From NCBI RefSeq assembly GCF_030268005.1, contig NZ_BRZC01000007.1, positions 490,365 to 554,364 on the forward strand: a stretch of 64,000 nt of DNA. The letters run 5' to 3'. Source of the stretch: Microbacterium arabinogalactanolyticum (GTDB lineage Bacteria; Actinomycetota; Actinomycetes; Actinomycetales; Microbacteriaceae). Position numbers and translations under genes: made by a program. Shown here piece by piece: positions 23,265-31,671 of the stretch (within the stretch, counting starts at the first letter, position 1; each line of letters begins with the position of its first letter). The notes beneath the pieces were generated by a model. The model saw nothing but the letters and a program-made list of their open reading frames with translations, did not search any database and was not told the DNA's origin.

Positions 23265-23678
23265 CAGCCCAGAATACGGGCCTGGCTGGCGCATCCGGCG
23301 AGCGACGCGAACACCCGCCAACGCTCCCATCATGTCCGCAGCCGCCGACATTGGAAACAGCGACCGCGATGGCGCATGGACAGGACGAAGTCCGCAGAAA
23401 GTCCGCCAGAAGCCCTGTGGAGCCTCGGGGCTAACTTCGCCACACTTCGGACGATCCCTGTCATTTCACGGCATCCCTCGATACGCACGGTTCCACACTG
23501 ACCGAGATGCGTGACATCAACTACCGCTGACCCGCAGCCGCCGTCATACCGGCATCCTGCCCTCTCCTCAGATGCCCGCGCACCCGCTAGAGTGGGGCCC
23601 AGCGGGGCGTTAGGGGACGCTCCGCCCGGGGATTCGTGGGGAATCCCTGGGTCATTGGGGAATCTGGGGGTCATCGGG
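23265..23678. other. Right-end region of the element and host junction (no gene)
   Basis: About 410 nt without a convincing gene if the short start of the preceding gene is used. It contains AGTCCGC at 23389-23395 and 23400-23406 (11 bp apart, the mirror of the left-end pair), the attR core at 23515-23526, and then host DNA leading to the GntR gene. A TAGAGT box near 23588 may be the GntR promoter. GGGGAATC-type repeats precede the GntR start. Confidence 0.6.
23515..23526 (+). repeat. attR core with displaced yajQ tail
   Basis: CATCAACTACCG identical to the end of yajQ at 18584. In the yajQ frame, 23516-23530 read ATC AAC TAC CGC TGA (I-N-Y-R-stop), the original 3' end of yajQ before integration. 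Confidence 0.7.
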
Positions 23679-24326
23679 GTGTCCGTCGACGAAGAACAGC
23701 GGATGGGGTCCGCGAGCACGGCGAAGAAGCAGCTGCTGGCCGAGGGGGTGTTCCACCTGATCGGCGAACGCATCGTCACGGGCGAGCTCGCGCCCGGCGA
23801 CCGCATCCGCGACGCCGATGTGGCGCAGGAGCTGGCCGTGTCGCGCACGCCCGTCCGGGAGGCGCTGCAGCGGCTCGAGCGCATCGGCCTGGTGACGATG
23901 TACCCCAGCCGGTACACCGAGATCAGCCGCCTCACGCCCGAGACGATCCGGATGTCGCACGACTTCGCCGGTCTGCAGGCCGGCGTCATCGTGCGGCTGT
24001 CCTGCCCGCGCCTGACGACCGCCGACCATGAGACGCTGTCGCCGATGATCGCGCGGATCGCGGCGAGTGTGGATGACCCCGCCGCCTGCTCGCAGGCTCG
24101 ACGTGAGGTGATCGGCTACCTCGCCGCCCGGAGCGGCAACACGCTGCAGCAGTCACTGGTCGACGAGGCCTCCATGGCGCTGGCTCGCGCGCTGCGCGGG
24201 TTCGCGATCACCCCCGAGCACAAGCCGCGCCTTCTCGACGCCTGCGTCGAGCTGGACCGGGCGCTGCACGACGGCGATGCGGATGCCGCAGAGCAGGCCT
24301 GCCGCGTCATCTACGACGTGGCGTGA
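23679..24326 (+). CDS. GntR family transcriptional regulator
   Basis: 215 residues from a GTG at 23679 (GGGGG upstream); an ATG at 23703 is the alternative. Residues of about 20-80 form the GntR winged helix (L-A-P-G-D-R-I-R-D-A-D-V-A-Q-E-L-A-V-S-R-T-P-V-R-E-A-L-Q is split here by its usual turn), followed by a helical FCD-like effector domain that is shorter than average and lacks an obvious metal-binding His set. It starts only 150 nt after the attR site. Its target is unknown; the adjacent convergent hydrolase is not necessarily linked. Confidence 0.83.
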   Translation: MSVDEEQRMGSASTAKKQLLAEGVFHLIGERIVTGELAPGDRIRDADVAQELAVSRTPVREALQRLERIGLVTMYPSRYTEISRLTPETIRMSHDFAGLQAGVIVRLSCPRLTTADHETLSPMIARIAASVDDPAACSQARREVIGYLAARSGNTLQQSLVDEASMALARALRGFAITPEHKPRLLDACVELDRALHDGDADAAEQACRVIYDVA

Positions 24327-24344
24327 TCCGGGGCATCCGGTCCG

Positions 24345-25331
24345 TCAGCGCGAGGCCACCCACCCGGTGACCCAGCGGTCCAGGCGGGCGTAGGCGTCCT
24401 CGCGCGCTTCGTGGCGCGACAGGAACACGTCGTGCAGTGCGCCGTCGATGCGCTCGACCGTCACCGACGGCCCGAGCTTCAGGGCGGCGCGGGCGATGTC
24501 GTCGACGACCAGCACGCTGTCGGCCCTCGTGAGCTCGTCCGACCAGCGCGTCGGCACCGCGGTGCGCGCCGACAGCAGCACGCAGACCGGGGCGTCGATG
24601 TGCAGGCCTGCGGAGACCGCCCGATGCCCCTGCAGGATCGCGTGCAGCCACGCGGCGTGCACGGTCATGGTCTGCTCGGGACGCCAGGCCAGATCCACCT
24701 CCATGGGATCGTCGGGGTCGGCCACCTCGTTCTGCGCACGCGTGTAGAAGCCCAGATCCACCTGCGGCGCGGCGTCCTTCGGCCACCATCTCGCCTGCAG
24801 CTCGACCATCGGCGCGATCGCGGTGCGCGCAGCGCCGAGCTGGAACTCCAGCCACGGCGAGTTGAGGATGACGGCGTCGACCGCGCGCGGATGGCGTGAT
24901 GCCCACAGGCTGAGCGTCAGCCCGCCCGTGGAGTGCCCGAGCAGCACGAGCCGGCGCCCCTCGGCATCCCCTCGCGCCGCGAGCGCGGCCTCGATGTCGG
25001 CGTCGTATTCGGCGAGGTCCGTGATGAACCCCGGCGTCTGCCCGGGACGCAGGCTGCGCCCGTACTTGCGCAGGTCGAGGGCGAAGAACCGCGCACCGCG
25101 CGAGGTCCAGAACCGGGCCAGGCGCTTCTGGAAGAAGTAGTCCGACCACCCGTGCACGTACAGCACGTCGACGTCCGCCAGCGGACGCCGGTCGCGGACG
25201 TGCCACCACGGCCGCGGCTCGGGCAGGGCGCGGACGACCGTCGCGACCACGTCGCCCTCGGCATCCGGCTCCAGCGGCAGCGTCAGCTGCTGGAACTCGT
25301 CGCCGAGGACATCCGGAACCCACTCGCCCAT
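24345..25331 (-). CDS. Alpha/beta hydrolase (lysophospholipase-like)
   Basis: 328 residues. The nucleophile elbow is L-L-G-H-S-T-G-G, the oxyanion region V-L-Y-V-H-G-W-S-D-Y-F-F-Q, and the catalytic His is probably in G-A-L-H-D-V-F near the C-terminus. D-L-R-K-Y-G-R-S-L-R matches the monoglyceride lipase/lysophospholipase group. No signal peptide, so cytoplasmic. A TAGGTT box 6 nt before the ATG suggests a leaderless transcript. Substrate unknown, probably an ester or lipid. Confidence 0.8.
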   Translation of the reverse strand: MGEWVPDVLGDEFQQLTLPLEPDAEGDVVATVVRALPEPRPWWHVRDRRPLADVDVLYVHGWSDYFFQKRLARFWTSRGARFFALDLRKYGRSLRPGQTPGFITDLAEYDADIEAALAARGDAEGRRLVLLGHSTGGLTLSLWASRHPRAVDAVILNSPWLEFQLGAARTAIAPMVELQARWWPKDAAPQVDLGFYTRAQNEVADPDDPMEVDLAWRPEQTMTVHAAWLHAILQGHRAVSAGLHIDAPVCVLLSARTAVPTRWSDELTRADSVLVVDDIARAALKLGPSVTVERIDGALHDVFLSRHEAREDAYARLDRWVTGWVASR

Positions 25332-25390
25332 GAGGTCAACCTATCGGTCGGCCGGACGGCGCTTCGAACCCACGGCTCCGAGGGGTCCGC

Positions 25391-26770
25391 TCACTCCCCG
25401 CGCGAGACGCGGACCATCTCGTCGCGCGGCACGAGCTTGACGCGCTCGCGCGTGCTCTCGTGGGCCTCGCCCAGGGCGATCTCGTGCGCGTCCAGGCGGT
25501 GCCAGCCCTCCAGGTCGGTCCACTGGACGCCGCGCTCGGCGAGCAGCGCCGGGATCGCCTCGTCGGACGGGTCCTCCGGGTGCCACCACGAGCCCTGGTC
25601 GTTGATCAGGTGCTGCACGGTCTCCATGGCATCCGACTTGGTGTGGCCGATCAGGCCCACCGGACCGCGCTTGATCCAGCCGGTCGTGTAGATGCCGGGC
25701 ACCCGCTGGTTCGACTTGGTCTCCAGCACCTGGCCCTCGCGGTTCGGGATGACGCCGTGCTTCTTGTCGAACGGCACACCCGCCAGTGGCGAGCCGAAGT
25801 AGCCGATCGCGCGGTACAGCCCCTGCATGGGGACCTCGCGGAGCTCGCCGGTGCCGACCGCGCCGCCGGCGCCGTCGGACTCGGTGCGCTCGTAGACGAG
25901 GGCCGCGACGCGGCCGTTCTCGTCCTTCTTCACCTCGACCGGGCGCGCCCAGAAGTGCAGGTGCAGACGGCGGGATGCCGTGCCCCCCGCGTTGTTCACG
26001 GAGTCGAGCTTGCGCCAGGACTGCATGATCCGGTCCATGACCATGACCTGCTTGTTACTGGCGACGGCCTGCTGGGAGGCCTCGTCGTACTGGAAGTCCT
26101 CGTCGTACACGACCATGTCGACGTCGCGCAGCTCGCCGAGCTCGCGCAGCTCGAGCGGGGTGAACTTCACCTGTGCCGGACCGCGCCGGCCGAACACGTG
26201 CACGTCGGTGATCCGGCTGGCCTTCAGCCCCTGGTAGACGTTGTCGGGGATCTCGGTCACGAGCAGGTCATCGGCGTGCTTGGCGAGCATGCGCGCCACG
26301 TCCAGCGCGACGTTGCCGTTGCCGATGACGCCGACCGACTCGGCATCCAGTGTCCACTCCGGCGAGACGTCCGGATGCCCGTCGAACCAGCTCACGTACT
26401 CGGCCGCGCCGAAGGAGTGGGCCGCGTCGATGCCGGGGATGTCCAGGGCCGAGTCGCGGACTGCGCCGGTCGCGAAGATCACCGCGTTGTAGTGGCGCTT
26501 GAGATCCTCGAGCGTGATGTCGGTGCCGAAGTGGACGTTGCCGAACAGGCGCATGTCGCCGTGGTCGATCACGTTGCGCAGCGCGTTGATGATGCCCTTG
26601 ATGCGCGGGTGATCGGGCGCGACGCCGTAGCGGACCAGGCCGTACGGCGCCGGGAGCTGCTCGAACAGATCGATGGAGACGTCGAACTTGCGCTCCGCCT
26701 TGAGCAGGATGTCAGCGGCGTAGATCCCCGCCGGTCCCGCCCCGACGATGGCCAGTTTGAGCTTCGTCAA
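25391..26770 (-). CDS. Ferredoxin/adrenodoxin-type NADP+ reductase (FprA-like)
   Basis: 459 residues with a TTG start (AAGGAA site 7 nt upstream). The FAD-binding motif A-I-V-G-A-G-P-A-G-I-Y-A-A-D is at the N-terminus, Y-G-L-V-R-Y-G-V-A-P-D-H is the family signature, and G-V-I-G-N-G-N-V-A-L-D-V-A-R near residue 155 binds NADP. The enzyme moves electrons between NADPH and ferredoxins. It lies 14 nt after the stop of the polyprenyl diphosphate synthase gene, so they are probably co-transcribed; a link to menaquinone reduction is possible but unproven. Confidence 0.9.
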   Translation of the reverse strand: MTKLKLAIVGAGPAGIYAADILLKAERKFDVSIDLFEQLPAPYGLVRYGVAPDHPRIKGIINALRNVIDHGDMRLFGNVHFGTDITLEDLKRHYNAVIFATGAVRDSALDIPGIDAAHSFGAAEYVSWFDGHPDVSPEWTLDAESVGVIGNGNVALDVARMLAKHADDLLVTEIPDNVYQGLKASRITDVHVFGRRGPAQVKFTPLELRELGELRDVDMVVYDEDFQYDEASQQAVASNKQVMVMDRIMQSWRKLDSVNNAGGTASRRLHLHFWARPVEVKKDENGRVAALVYERTESDGAGGAVGTGELREVPMQGLYRAIGYFGSPLAGVPFDKKHGVIPNREGQVLETKSNQRVPGIYTTGWIKRGPVGLIGHTKSDAMETVQHLINDQGSWWHPEDPSDEAIPALLAERGVQWTDLEGWHRLDAHEIALGEAHESTRERVKLVPRDEMVRVSRGE

Positions 26771-26784
26771 TGGGGTTCCTTCCG

Positions 26785-27846
26785 TCAGCTGCTGCGGTCT
26801 GCCAGAGACTCCGCGAACCGGGTCAGCGACTCGCGCACGGTGCCCTTGGGCAGCGGTGCGAGCGCGGCGACGGCATCGGCCGTCCAGGTGCGGGCGAGCT
26901 CCATGGTGCGCCGGGTGGCGTCATGATCGCGCAGTTCTGCGAGCGGCCCGTCGAGGACGGCGGGATCCGCCCCCTCGGCGATGCGCGCGACGCCCTCGTC
27001 GATGCGCGCGGCCAGGTCGATGTCGGCGGGCGCCGTGCCGGTCTTCAGCAGCAGCGAAGGCATCGTGGGGACGCCCGCCCGCAGGTCGGTGCCGGGAACC
27101 TTGCCGGTCTCCTCGGCATCCGCGGAGAGGTCGATCACGTCATCGAGCAGCTGGAAGGCGACGCCGACCTTCTCGCCGTAGACGCGCAGCGGCTCCTCGA
27201 ACTCGGTGGGGGCGCCGGAGAAGATCACGCCGCCCTGCGTGGCCGCGGCGATCAGCGAGCCCGTCTTGTCGGCGAGCACCTGGATATAGAACTCGATGGG
27301 GTCGTCGCCCGGCTGCGCGCCCACGGTCTCGTGCATCTGACCGAGCACGAGGCGCTCGAAGGTGTCCGCCTGCAGGCGCATCGCCCGCTCGCCGTGCCGC
27401 GACATGATCTGGCTGGCGCGCGAGAAGAGGATGTCGCCGGTGAGGATCGCGACGTTGTTGCCCCACACGCCGTGCGCGGCCGGGACGCCGCGTCGGGTGT
27501 CGGCGCCGTCCATGACGTCGTCGTGGTACAGCGAGCCCAGGTGGGTGAGTTCCAGCGCCTTGGCGATGTCGATCACGGCCGCGCTGTTGCCGTCGCCGAG
27601 CTGAGCTGTCAGCAGCGTGAGCACGGGGCGGATGCGCTTGCCGCCGGCCTCGTAGAGGTAGCGCGCCACGGCGTCCGCGACGGGGTCCGCCATCCTCAGC
27701 TCGTCGGCCAGCCCCGCCTCGACCAGGTCGAGCCCCTCCTCGATGCGCGTGGCGATGCGTCGCGCGGCGGGACCGAGGAAGACGCGGTCGCTGAAGCCGA
27801 GTCGGCTCGCCAGTCGCGTGCCCGGGGAAGCGGGGCTCGAAGTCAC
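26785..27846 (-). CDS. Long-chain trans-polyprenyl diphosphate synthase
   Basis: 353 residues from a GTG at 27846. The first Asp-rich motif is D-D-V-M-D (near residue 109, in H-D-D-V-M-D-G-A-D-T-R-R-G) and the second D-D-V-I-D-L (near 235); G-G-K-R-I-R-P is the conserved diphosphate-binding segment. It elongates isoprenoid diphosphates to the side chain of menaquinone, fitting the nearby menF, menG, menD and menA. Position five before the first motif is small (S-L-Y-H), consistent with long-chain products. It precedes the FprA-like gene in an operon. Confidence 0.9.
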   Translation of the reverse strand: MTSSPASPGTRLASRLGFSDRVFLGPAARRIATRIEEGLDLVEAGLADELRMADPVADAVARYLYEAGGKRIRPVLTLLTAQLGDGNSAAVIDIAKALELTHLGSLYHDDVMDGADTRRGVPAAHGVWGNNVAILTGDILFSRASQIMSRHGERAMRLQADTFERLVLGQMHETVGAQPGDDPIEFYIQVLADKTGSLIAAATQGGVIFSGAPTEFEEPLRVYGEKVGVAFQLLDDVIDLSADAEETGKVPGTDLRAGVPTMPSLLLKTGTAPADIDLAARIDEGVARIAEGADPAVLDGPLAELRDHDATRRTMELARTWTADAVAALAPLPKGTVRESLTRFAESLADRSS

Positions 27847-27932
27847 GTGTTCCAGCCTACCTGCGCGCACGGGCGCGCATGTCCGCCCGGTGGCTGACGA
27901 GTCGCAGACGACTTCTCCGGCCCCGCGATCAA

Positions 27933-29201
27933 TCAGGCCAGGGCGTCCACGAGCGGACGGAACTTGACGCGGGTCTCCAGCAGCTCCGCCTCGGGGTCGC
28001 TCCCCGCCACGATGCCGGCGCCGGCGTAGGCCGTCACGGCGCGAGCGCAGGATTCGTGCTCGGGGGCGTCAGCGAACTGGGCGCAGCGCAGGGCGATCGC
28101 CCACTCGCCGTCGCCCGAGGCGTCTATCCAGCCGACCGGCCCCGCATAGCGCCCGCGATCGAAGGGCTCCAGGCGGCGGATCGCCTCGACCGCGGCATCC
28201 GTCGGAGTCCCCGCGACGGCCGCGGTGGGATGTATGACGCCGACGAGGTCGAGTGCCGAGGCGCCGTCGCCGAGCTCACCGCTCACGTCGGTGGCGAGGT
28301 GGAAGAGATTCGGCAGCTCGAGCACGAACGGGGCGTCGCTCGCCGTGAGGGTGCGGGTGTGCGGACGCAGCGTGGCCAGCACGCTCTGCACGGCGAAGCT
28401 GTGCTCGGCGAGGTTCTTCGCACTGGTCGCGAGATCGGCGGATGCGACGGAATCGGCTTTCGGGTCGGCGCCGCGCGCCGTGGTCCCGGCGAGCACGCGC
28501 GCGGTGACCGTACGGGCGTGCGTCGTGACGAGCGTCTCGGGGCTCGCGCCGATCAGGCCGTCCACCGCGAAGGTCCAGGTGTCCGGGTAGTCGGTCGACA
28601 GGGCGCGCACCAGACGGCGAAGGTCGGCGTCGCCCGGCACCGTACCGGCGAGATCACGGGCCAGCACGACCTTGCTGTACGAGCCGTCCGCGATCTCGTC
28701 GAGCGCCCTGCGCACGGCATCCTGGTAGCTCTGCGGCGTCTGCGCACCGGGGCCGACGCGCCCTGCCCAGTGCGGCGCGAAGCTCTGCGGCTCCGGCACC
28801 TCGGAGAAGCCGGGCTCGTCGGAGGCGCGAATGAGGGTGATCCAGCTTCGGCCGTCTCGGCGGCCGATCACGGCCCTCGGCACGACGAGCACGCTCGCGG
28901 CCGACGAGTCCTCGTCGAAGGTCAGCGCGCCGAATGCGACCAGTCCGGTGCCGGGAAGTCGCACGGGGTCGTCGATCTCGGCATCCTGCACCAGCTGCCG
29001 CCAGGCGTCCGCGATGATCGCGGCGCGGGGCCTGTCCTGCCCGGCCGGGACGCGGACGGTCGCGGCGATCCCGTCGCCTGCGGCCACGATCCCCTCGCCG
29101 CGGCGCAGCCATGCGACGGGTCCGGCGGCGGAGGTGTGTGCCAGCAGATCGTCGACGGGTGGGATCTCGCGGGTCTGCGCGACCAGGCGGGTGCTGCTCA
29201 C
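27933..29201 (-). CDS. menF: Isochorismate synthase
   Basis: 422 residues, GTG start. The chorismate-binding domain occupies the C-terminal two thirds: S-K-V-V-L-A-R-D, G-A-S-P-E-T-L-V, A-G-T-T-A-R-G, N-L-A-E-H-S-F-A-V and V-I-H-P-T-A-A-V-A-G-T-P, ending G-A-G-I-V-A-G-S-D-P-E-A-E. It converts chorismate to isochorismate, the first step of menaquinone synthesis (or of a siderophore route, but the neighbours are men genes). It follows the DUF402 gene by 9 nt in the same direction. Confidence 0.9.
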   Translation of the reverse strand: MSSTRLVAQTREIPPVDDLLAHTSAAGPVAWLRRGEGIVAAGDGIAATVRVPAGQDRPRAAIIADAWRQLVQDAEIDDPVRLPGTGLVAFGALTFDEDSSAASVLVVPRAVIGRRDGRSWITLIRASDEPGFSEVPEPQSFAPHWAGRVGPGAQTPQSYQDAVRRALDEIADGSYSKVVLARDLAGTVPGDADLRRLVRALSTDYPDTWTFAVDGLIGASPETLVTTHARTVTARVLAGTTARGADPKADSVASADLATSAKNLAEHSFAVQSVLATLRPHTRTLTASDAPFVLELPNLFHLATDVSGELGDGASALDLVGVIHPTAAVAGTPTDAAVEAIRRLEPFDRGRYAGPVGWIDASGDGEWAIALRCAQFADAPEHESCARAVTAYAGAGIVAGSDPEAELLETRVKFRPLVDALA

Positions 29202-29210
29202 CCGTCCAGC

Positions 29211-29816
29211 CTACTTCTCGGGCCGGCGCTCCATGCCCAGCGCCTCCAGGCGGTCGAGCCACGGGTCGGCGGTGGCGTCGTCGAAGGGGGCGACCTGCGC
29301 GCGCACCTTCTGCTCCAGATCCAGCGCGAGCGCCTCCAGGTGCGCGATCACGTCGGCCGGGTACCCGTACTGCACCAGGTGCTCCGCCCACTCGTCGCGG
29401 TCATCGACCCAGGTGCCGCGCTCCCCCTCGACGCGCACGACGTCGAGGTCCATGTCTATCCCGTGCGCGAGCGCGGGCATGCCGGGGGCGCCGTCCTCGG
29501 CATCCGCCGTCCAGCGCAGATCCCATGCGAGGTCGATGTAGATGCGCATGCCCTTCGGATGCCCGCGGTTGATCGTGAGCGCGAGGTCGGCGGCGCCGCG
29601 ATCCGGGTCCGGATGCGGGATGAGCGTGATGTTCGGAGCGGATGCCGTGAACTCGCGCCCGGGACGGCTGCTGCGCCATCCCTGCGGCTGCCCCACCCAG
29701 TCGCCCCACCGATCCGAGCCCAGGTAGACCTGCTCGTTGGTCCAGTGCGGCGAGCCGTCCCACTTGCGCCACTGGACGATCATCGGGGTGCCGGGCTCAG
29801 GACGTTTCGCGCTCAC
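29211..29816 (-). CDS. DUF402 domain-containing protein
   Basis: 201 residues, GTG start. It shows the DUF402/YgaC pattern: I-D-L-A-W-D-L-R-W, then G-I-D-M-D-L-D-V-V-R and W-V-D-D-R-D-E-W-A-E-H, the acidic residues that bind divalent metal in characterised members, some of which hydrolyse nucleoside phosphates. The N-terminal part (V-Q-W-R-K-W-D-G-S-P-H-W) matches the FomD-like group. It is upstream of menF in one unit and divergent from menG. Confidence 0.82.
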   Translation of the reverse strand: MSAKRPEPGTPMIVQWRKWDGSPHWTNEQVYLGSDRWGDWVGQPQGWRSSRPGREFTASAPNITLIPHPDPDRGAADLALTINRGHPKGMRIYIDLAWDLRWTADAEDGAPGMPALAHGIDMDLDVVRVEGERGTWVDDRDEWAEHLVQYGYPADVIAHLEALALDLEQKVRAQVAPFDDATADPWLDRLEALGMERRPEK

Positions 29817-29891
29817 CCGCCGAGTCTATGCCTGGGGTTCTCATGCGCCGGCGGCGAAGCGCACGGCATCCGCCCGCTTTAGGATCGAAGC

Positions 29892-30605
29892 ATGGAGCCG
29901 AACCGCGCCGACCTCGGCAAAGACCCCTCGCACGTCAGCGGCATGTTCGACCAGGTCGCCGCCGGGTACGACCGCACGAACACCGTGATGACGTTCGGCA
30001 ACGACGCCTTCTGGCGCGCGGCGACCACGCGCGCCGTCGCGCCGAAGCGCGGCGAGCGCATCCTGGATCTCGGCGCGGGGACCGCATCCTCGTCGGCCTC
30101 CCTCGCCGGCAGCGGCGCGCAGGTCGTCGCCGCGGACTTCTCCCCCGGGATGCTGGCGGAGGGTCGCCGTCGGCACGGACACCTGCCCAACCTGAGCTTC
30201 GTCGAAGCGGATGCCACGAACCTCCCCTTCAAGGACCGCGAGTTCGATGCCGTCACGATGTCCTACAGCCTGCGCAACGTGCAGGAGCCGAAGAAGGCGC
30301 TGGCCGAGCTGTTCCGGGTGACGAAGCCGGGCGGGCGCATCGTGATCAACGAGTTCTCCACGCCTCCGGGCAAGCTGTTCCGAGGGCTGTACCGCTTCTA
30401 CAACGCGCAGGTGCTGCCGAAGGTCGCCCGCCTCGCCGGCACCAACGGCGATGCCTACGACTACCTCAACGAGTCGATCCGCGATTGGCCGGACCAGCGC
30501 ACGCTGGCGGGCTGGATCCGCGAGGCCGGCTGGACGGACGTCGAGTACCGCAACCTGTCGTTCGGGATCGTCGCCCTGCACCGCGGACGCAAGCCGCTGG
30601 CCTGA
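29892..30605 (+). CDS. menG: Demethylmenaquinone methyltransferase
   Basis: 237 residues. The SAM motif is L-D-L-G-A-G-T-A-S (near residue 57), and the UbiE/MenG signatures Y-D-R-T-N-T-V-M-T-F-G and D-A-V-T-M-S-Y-S-L-R-N-V are both present. It methylates demethylmenaquinone in the final step of menaquinone synthesis. A TAGGAT -10 box (29880-29885) lies 6 nt before the ATG, so the mRNA is probably leaderless. It ends at a cruciform-like repeat shared with the convergent ppk2. Confidence 0.92.
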   Translation: MEPNRADLGKDPSHVSGMFDQVAAGYDRTNTVMTFGNDAFWRAATTRAVAPKRGERILDLGAGTASSSASLAGSGAQVVAADFSPGMLAEGRRRHGHLPNLSFVEADATNLPFKDREFDAVTMSYSLRNVQEPKKALAELFRVTKPGGRIVINEFSTPPGKLFRGLYRFYNAQVLPKVARLAGTNGDAYDYLNESIRDWPDQRTLAGWIREAGWTDVEYRNLSFGIVALHRGRKPLA

Positions 30606-30616
30606 GCTCCGGCCAC

Positions 30617-30690
30617 AACTCCGGAGATCTGTGCGCGTCGAGTCCGAATCGGCCGACTCGGGCAGCTCCGACAGATGTTTCTCCGGAGTT
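30617..30690. repeat. Nested palindrome between menG and ppk2
   Basis: AACTCCGGAGA (30617-30627) pairs with TCTCCGGAGTT (30680-30690), TCTGT (30628-30632) with ACAGA (30671-30675), and CGAGTC (30639-30644) with GACTCG (30655-30660). It lies between convergent genes, so it can serve as a bidirectional terminator, but it is longer than needed. Confidence 0.65.
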
Positions 30691-30712
30691 ATGGCGCACT
30701 CGCTGAACTGAC

Positions 30713-31555
30713 TCAGCTGGCCTCGAGGCGCATCTTCTCGGCCTCCACGTCGAAGTCGGCGGCGGGCCACTGCGGGTCGATGTCCTCGAGGGCGGCGATC
30801 AGCAGCTCCTGCACGGCGAGGCGCGCGTACCACTTGTGGTTCGCCGGGATCACGTGCCAGGGCGCCTCGGCTGACGAGGTGCGCTCGAACGCGGTCTGAT
30901 ACGCCGCCATGTAGTCGCCCCAGCGCAGACGCTCGTCGACGTCGCCGGGGTTGTACTTCCAGTGCTTGTCCGGGCGGTCCAGGCGCTCCATCAGGCGCGC
31001 CTTCTGCTCGTCCGGCGAGATGTGCAGCATGACCTTGACGATGCGGATGCCGGATGCCGCGACGCGGCGCTCGAAGTCGGCGATGGCGCCGTACCGGCGC
31101 TCGATCTCCTCCTCGGATCCCAGCCTGCGCACCCGGCCGATCAGCACGTCCTCGTAGTGCGAGCGGTCGAAGACGCCGATGAAGCCGGGCTGGGGCAGGC
31201 GGCTCTCGACCCGCCACAGGAAGTCGTGCGCGAGTTCCTCGTCTGTCGGTGCCTTGAAAGCCACCAGCTCGATGCCCTGCGGGTCGACTCCGCCGACCAC
31301 GTGCCGCACGATGCCGCCCTTCCCCGCGGTGTCCATCGCCTGCAGCACGAGCAGCACGGCATCCGTGGCGATGCCGGCGCGCGATTCCGCGAACAGGCGC
31401 TCCTGCAGCTCGCCCAGCACCTCGCGGCGAGCGGCGAGCTCCTTCGCGCCCTGCTTCTTGCCGCCGTCGAAGCCAGGAGTGCTGCCGGCATCGACATCCT
31501 CCAGCCGGAAGCCCTCTCCGACCTGCAGTGCCGTGGCCCATGTCGTCTTCGTCAT
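30713..31555 (-). CDS. ppk2: Polyphosphate kinase 2 family protein
   Basis: 280 residues from the ATG at 31555 (an ATG 9 nt upstream is possible). Walker A is M-D-T-A-G-K-G-G-I-V-R-H, and Walker B is F-D-R-S-H-Y-E-D-V-L; the lid region has R-L-D-R-P-D-K-H-W-K-Y. A single PPK2 domain of this size phosphorylates nucleotides with polyphosphate. H-V-V-G-G-V-D-P-Q-G matches the subgroup common in actinobacteria. Which nucleotide it uses cannot be told. Confidence 0.9.
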   Translation of the reverse strand: MTKTTWATALQVGEGFRLEDVDAGSTPGFDGGKKQGAKELAARREVLGELQERLFAESRAGIATDAVLLVLQAMDTAGKGGIVRHVVGGVDPQGIELVAFKAPTDEELAHDFLWRVESRLPQPGFIGVFDRSHYEDVLIGRVRRLGSEEEIERRYGAIADFERRVAASGIRIVKVMLHISPDEQKARLMERLDRPDKHWKYNPGDVDERLRWGDYMAAYQTAFERTSSAEAPWHVIPANHKWYARLAVQELLIAALEDIDPQWPAADFDVEAEKMRLEAS

Positions 31556-31619
31556 GCCTGCCATTGTGCCGGGTGCACGGCCGGGTGCGCCGCAGTGCCG
31601 CGAGACGAAGTACGCCGCG

Positions 31620-31643
31620 CTGAGCAAGCGGAGCGAGACGAAG
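31620..31643. repeat. Dispersed intergenic repeat, copy A
   Basis: The complement of this 24-bp stretch matches 47149-47172 with two mismatches. It lies between the divergent ppk2 and rmuC genes. A partial copy (GAGACGAAG) is found about 20 bp to the left. Confidence 0.55.
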
Positions 31644-31671
31644 TGTCGGTGGCCCCGTGCACAATCGGACC

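Larger units (their letters stand above)
18584..23526. mobile_element. Decayed integrative element inserted in the 3' end of yajQ (about 4.9 kb)
   Basis: Bounded by 12-bp direct repeats (CATCAACTACCG), with paired AGTCCGC arm sites just inside each end (18632/18643 and 23389/23400). The interior is visibly less GC-rich than the flanks and holds short, strand-mixed genes: an integrase C-terminal remnant, an HTH/excisionase-like gene, a WhiB-like gene, a zinc-ribbon gene and several orphans, with hairpin terminators between transcription units. The integrase lacks its N-terminal and core-binding parts, so the element should no longer move by itself. The right-hand repeat still encodes the displaced yajQ tail, which is strong evidence for site-specific integration rather than chance. 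Confidence 0.78.
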
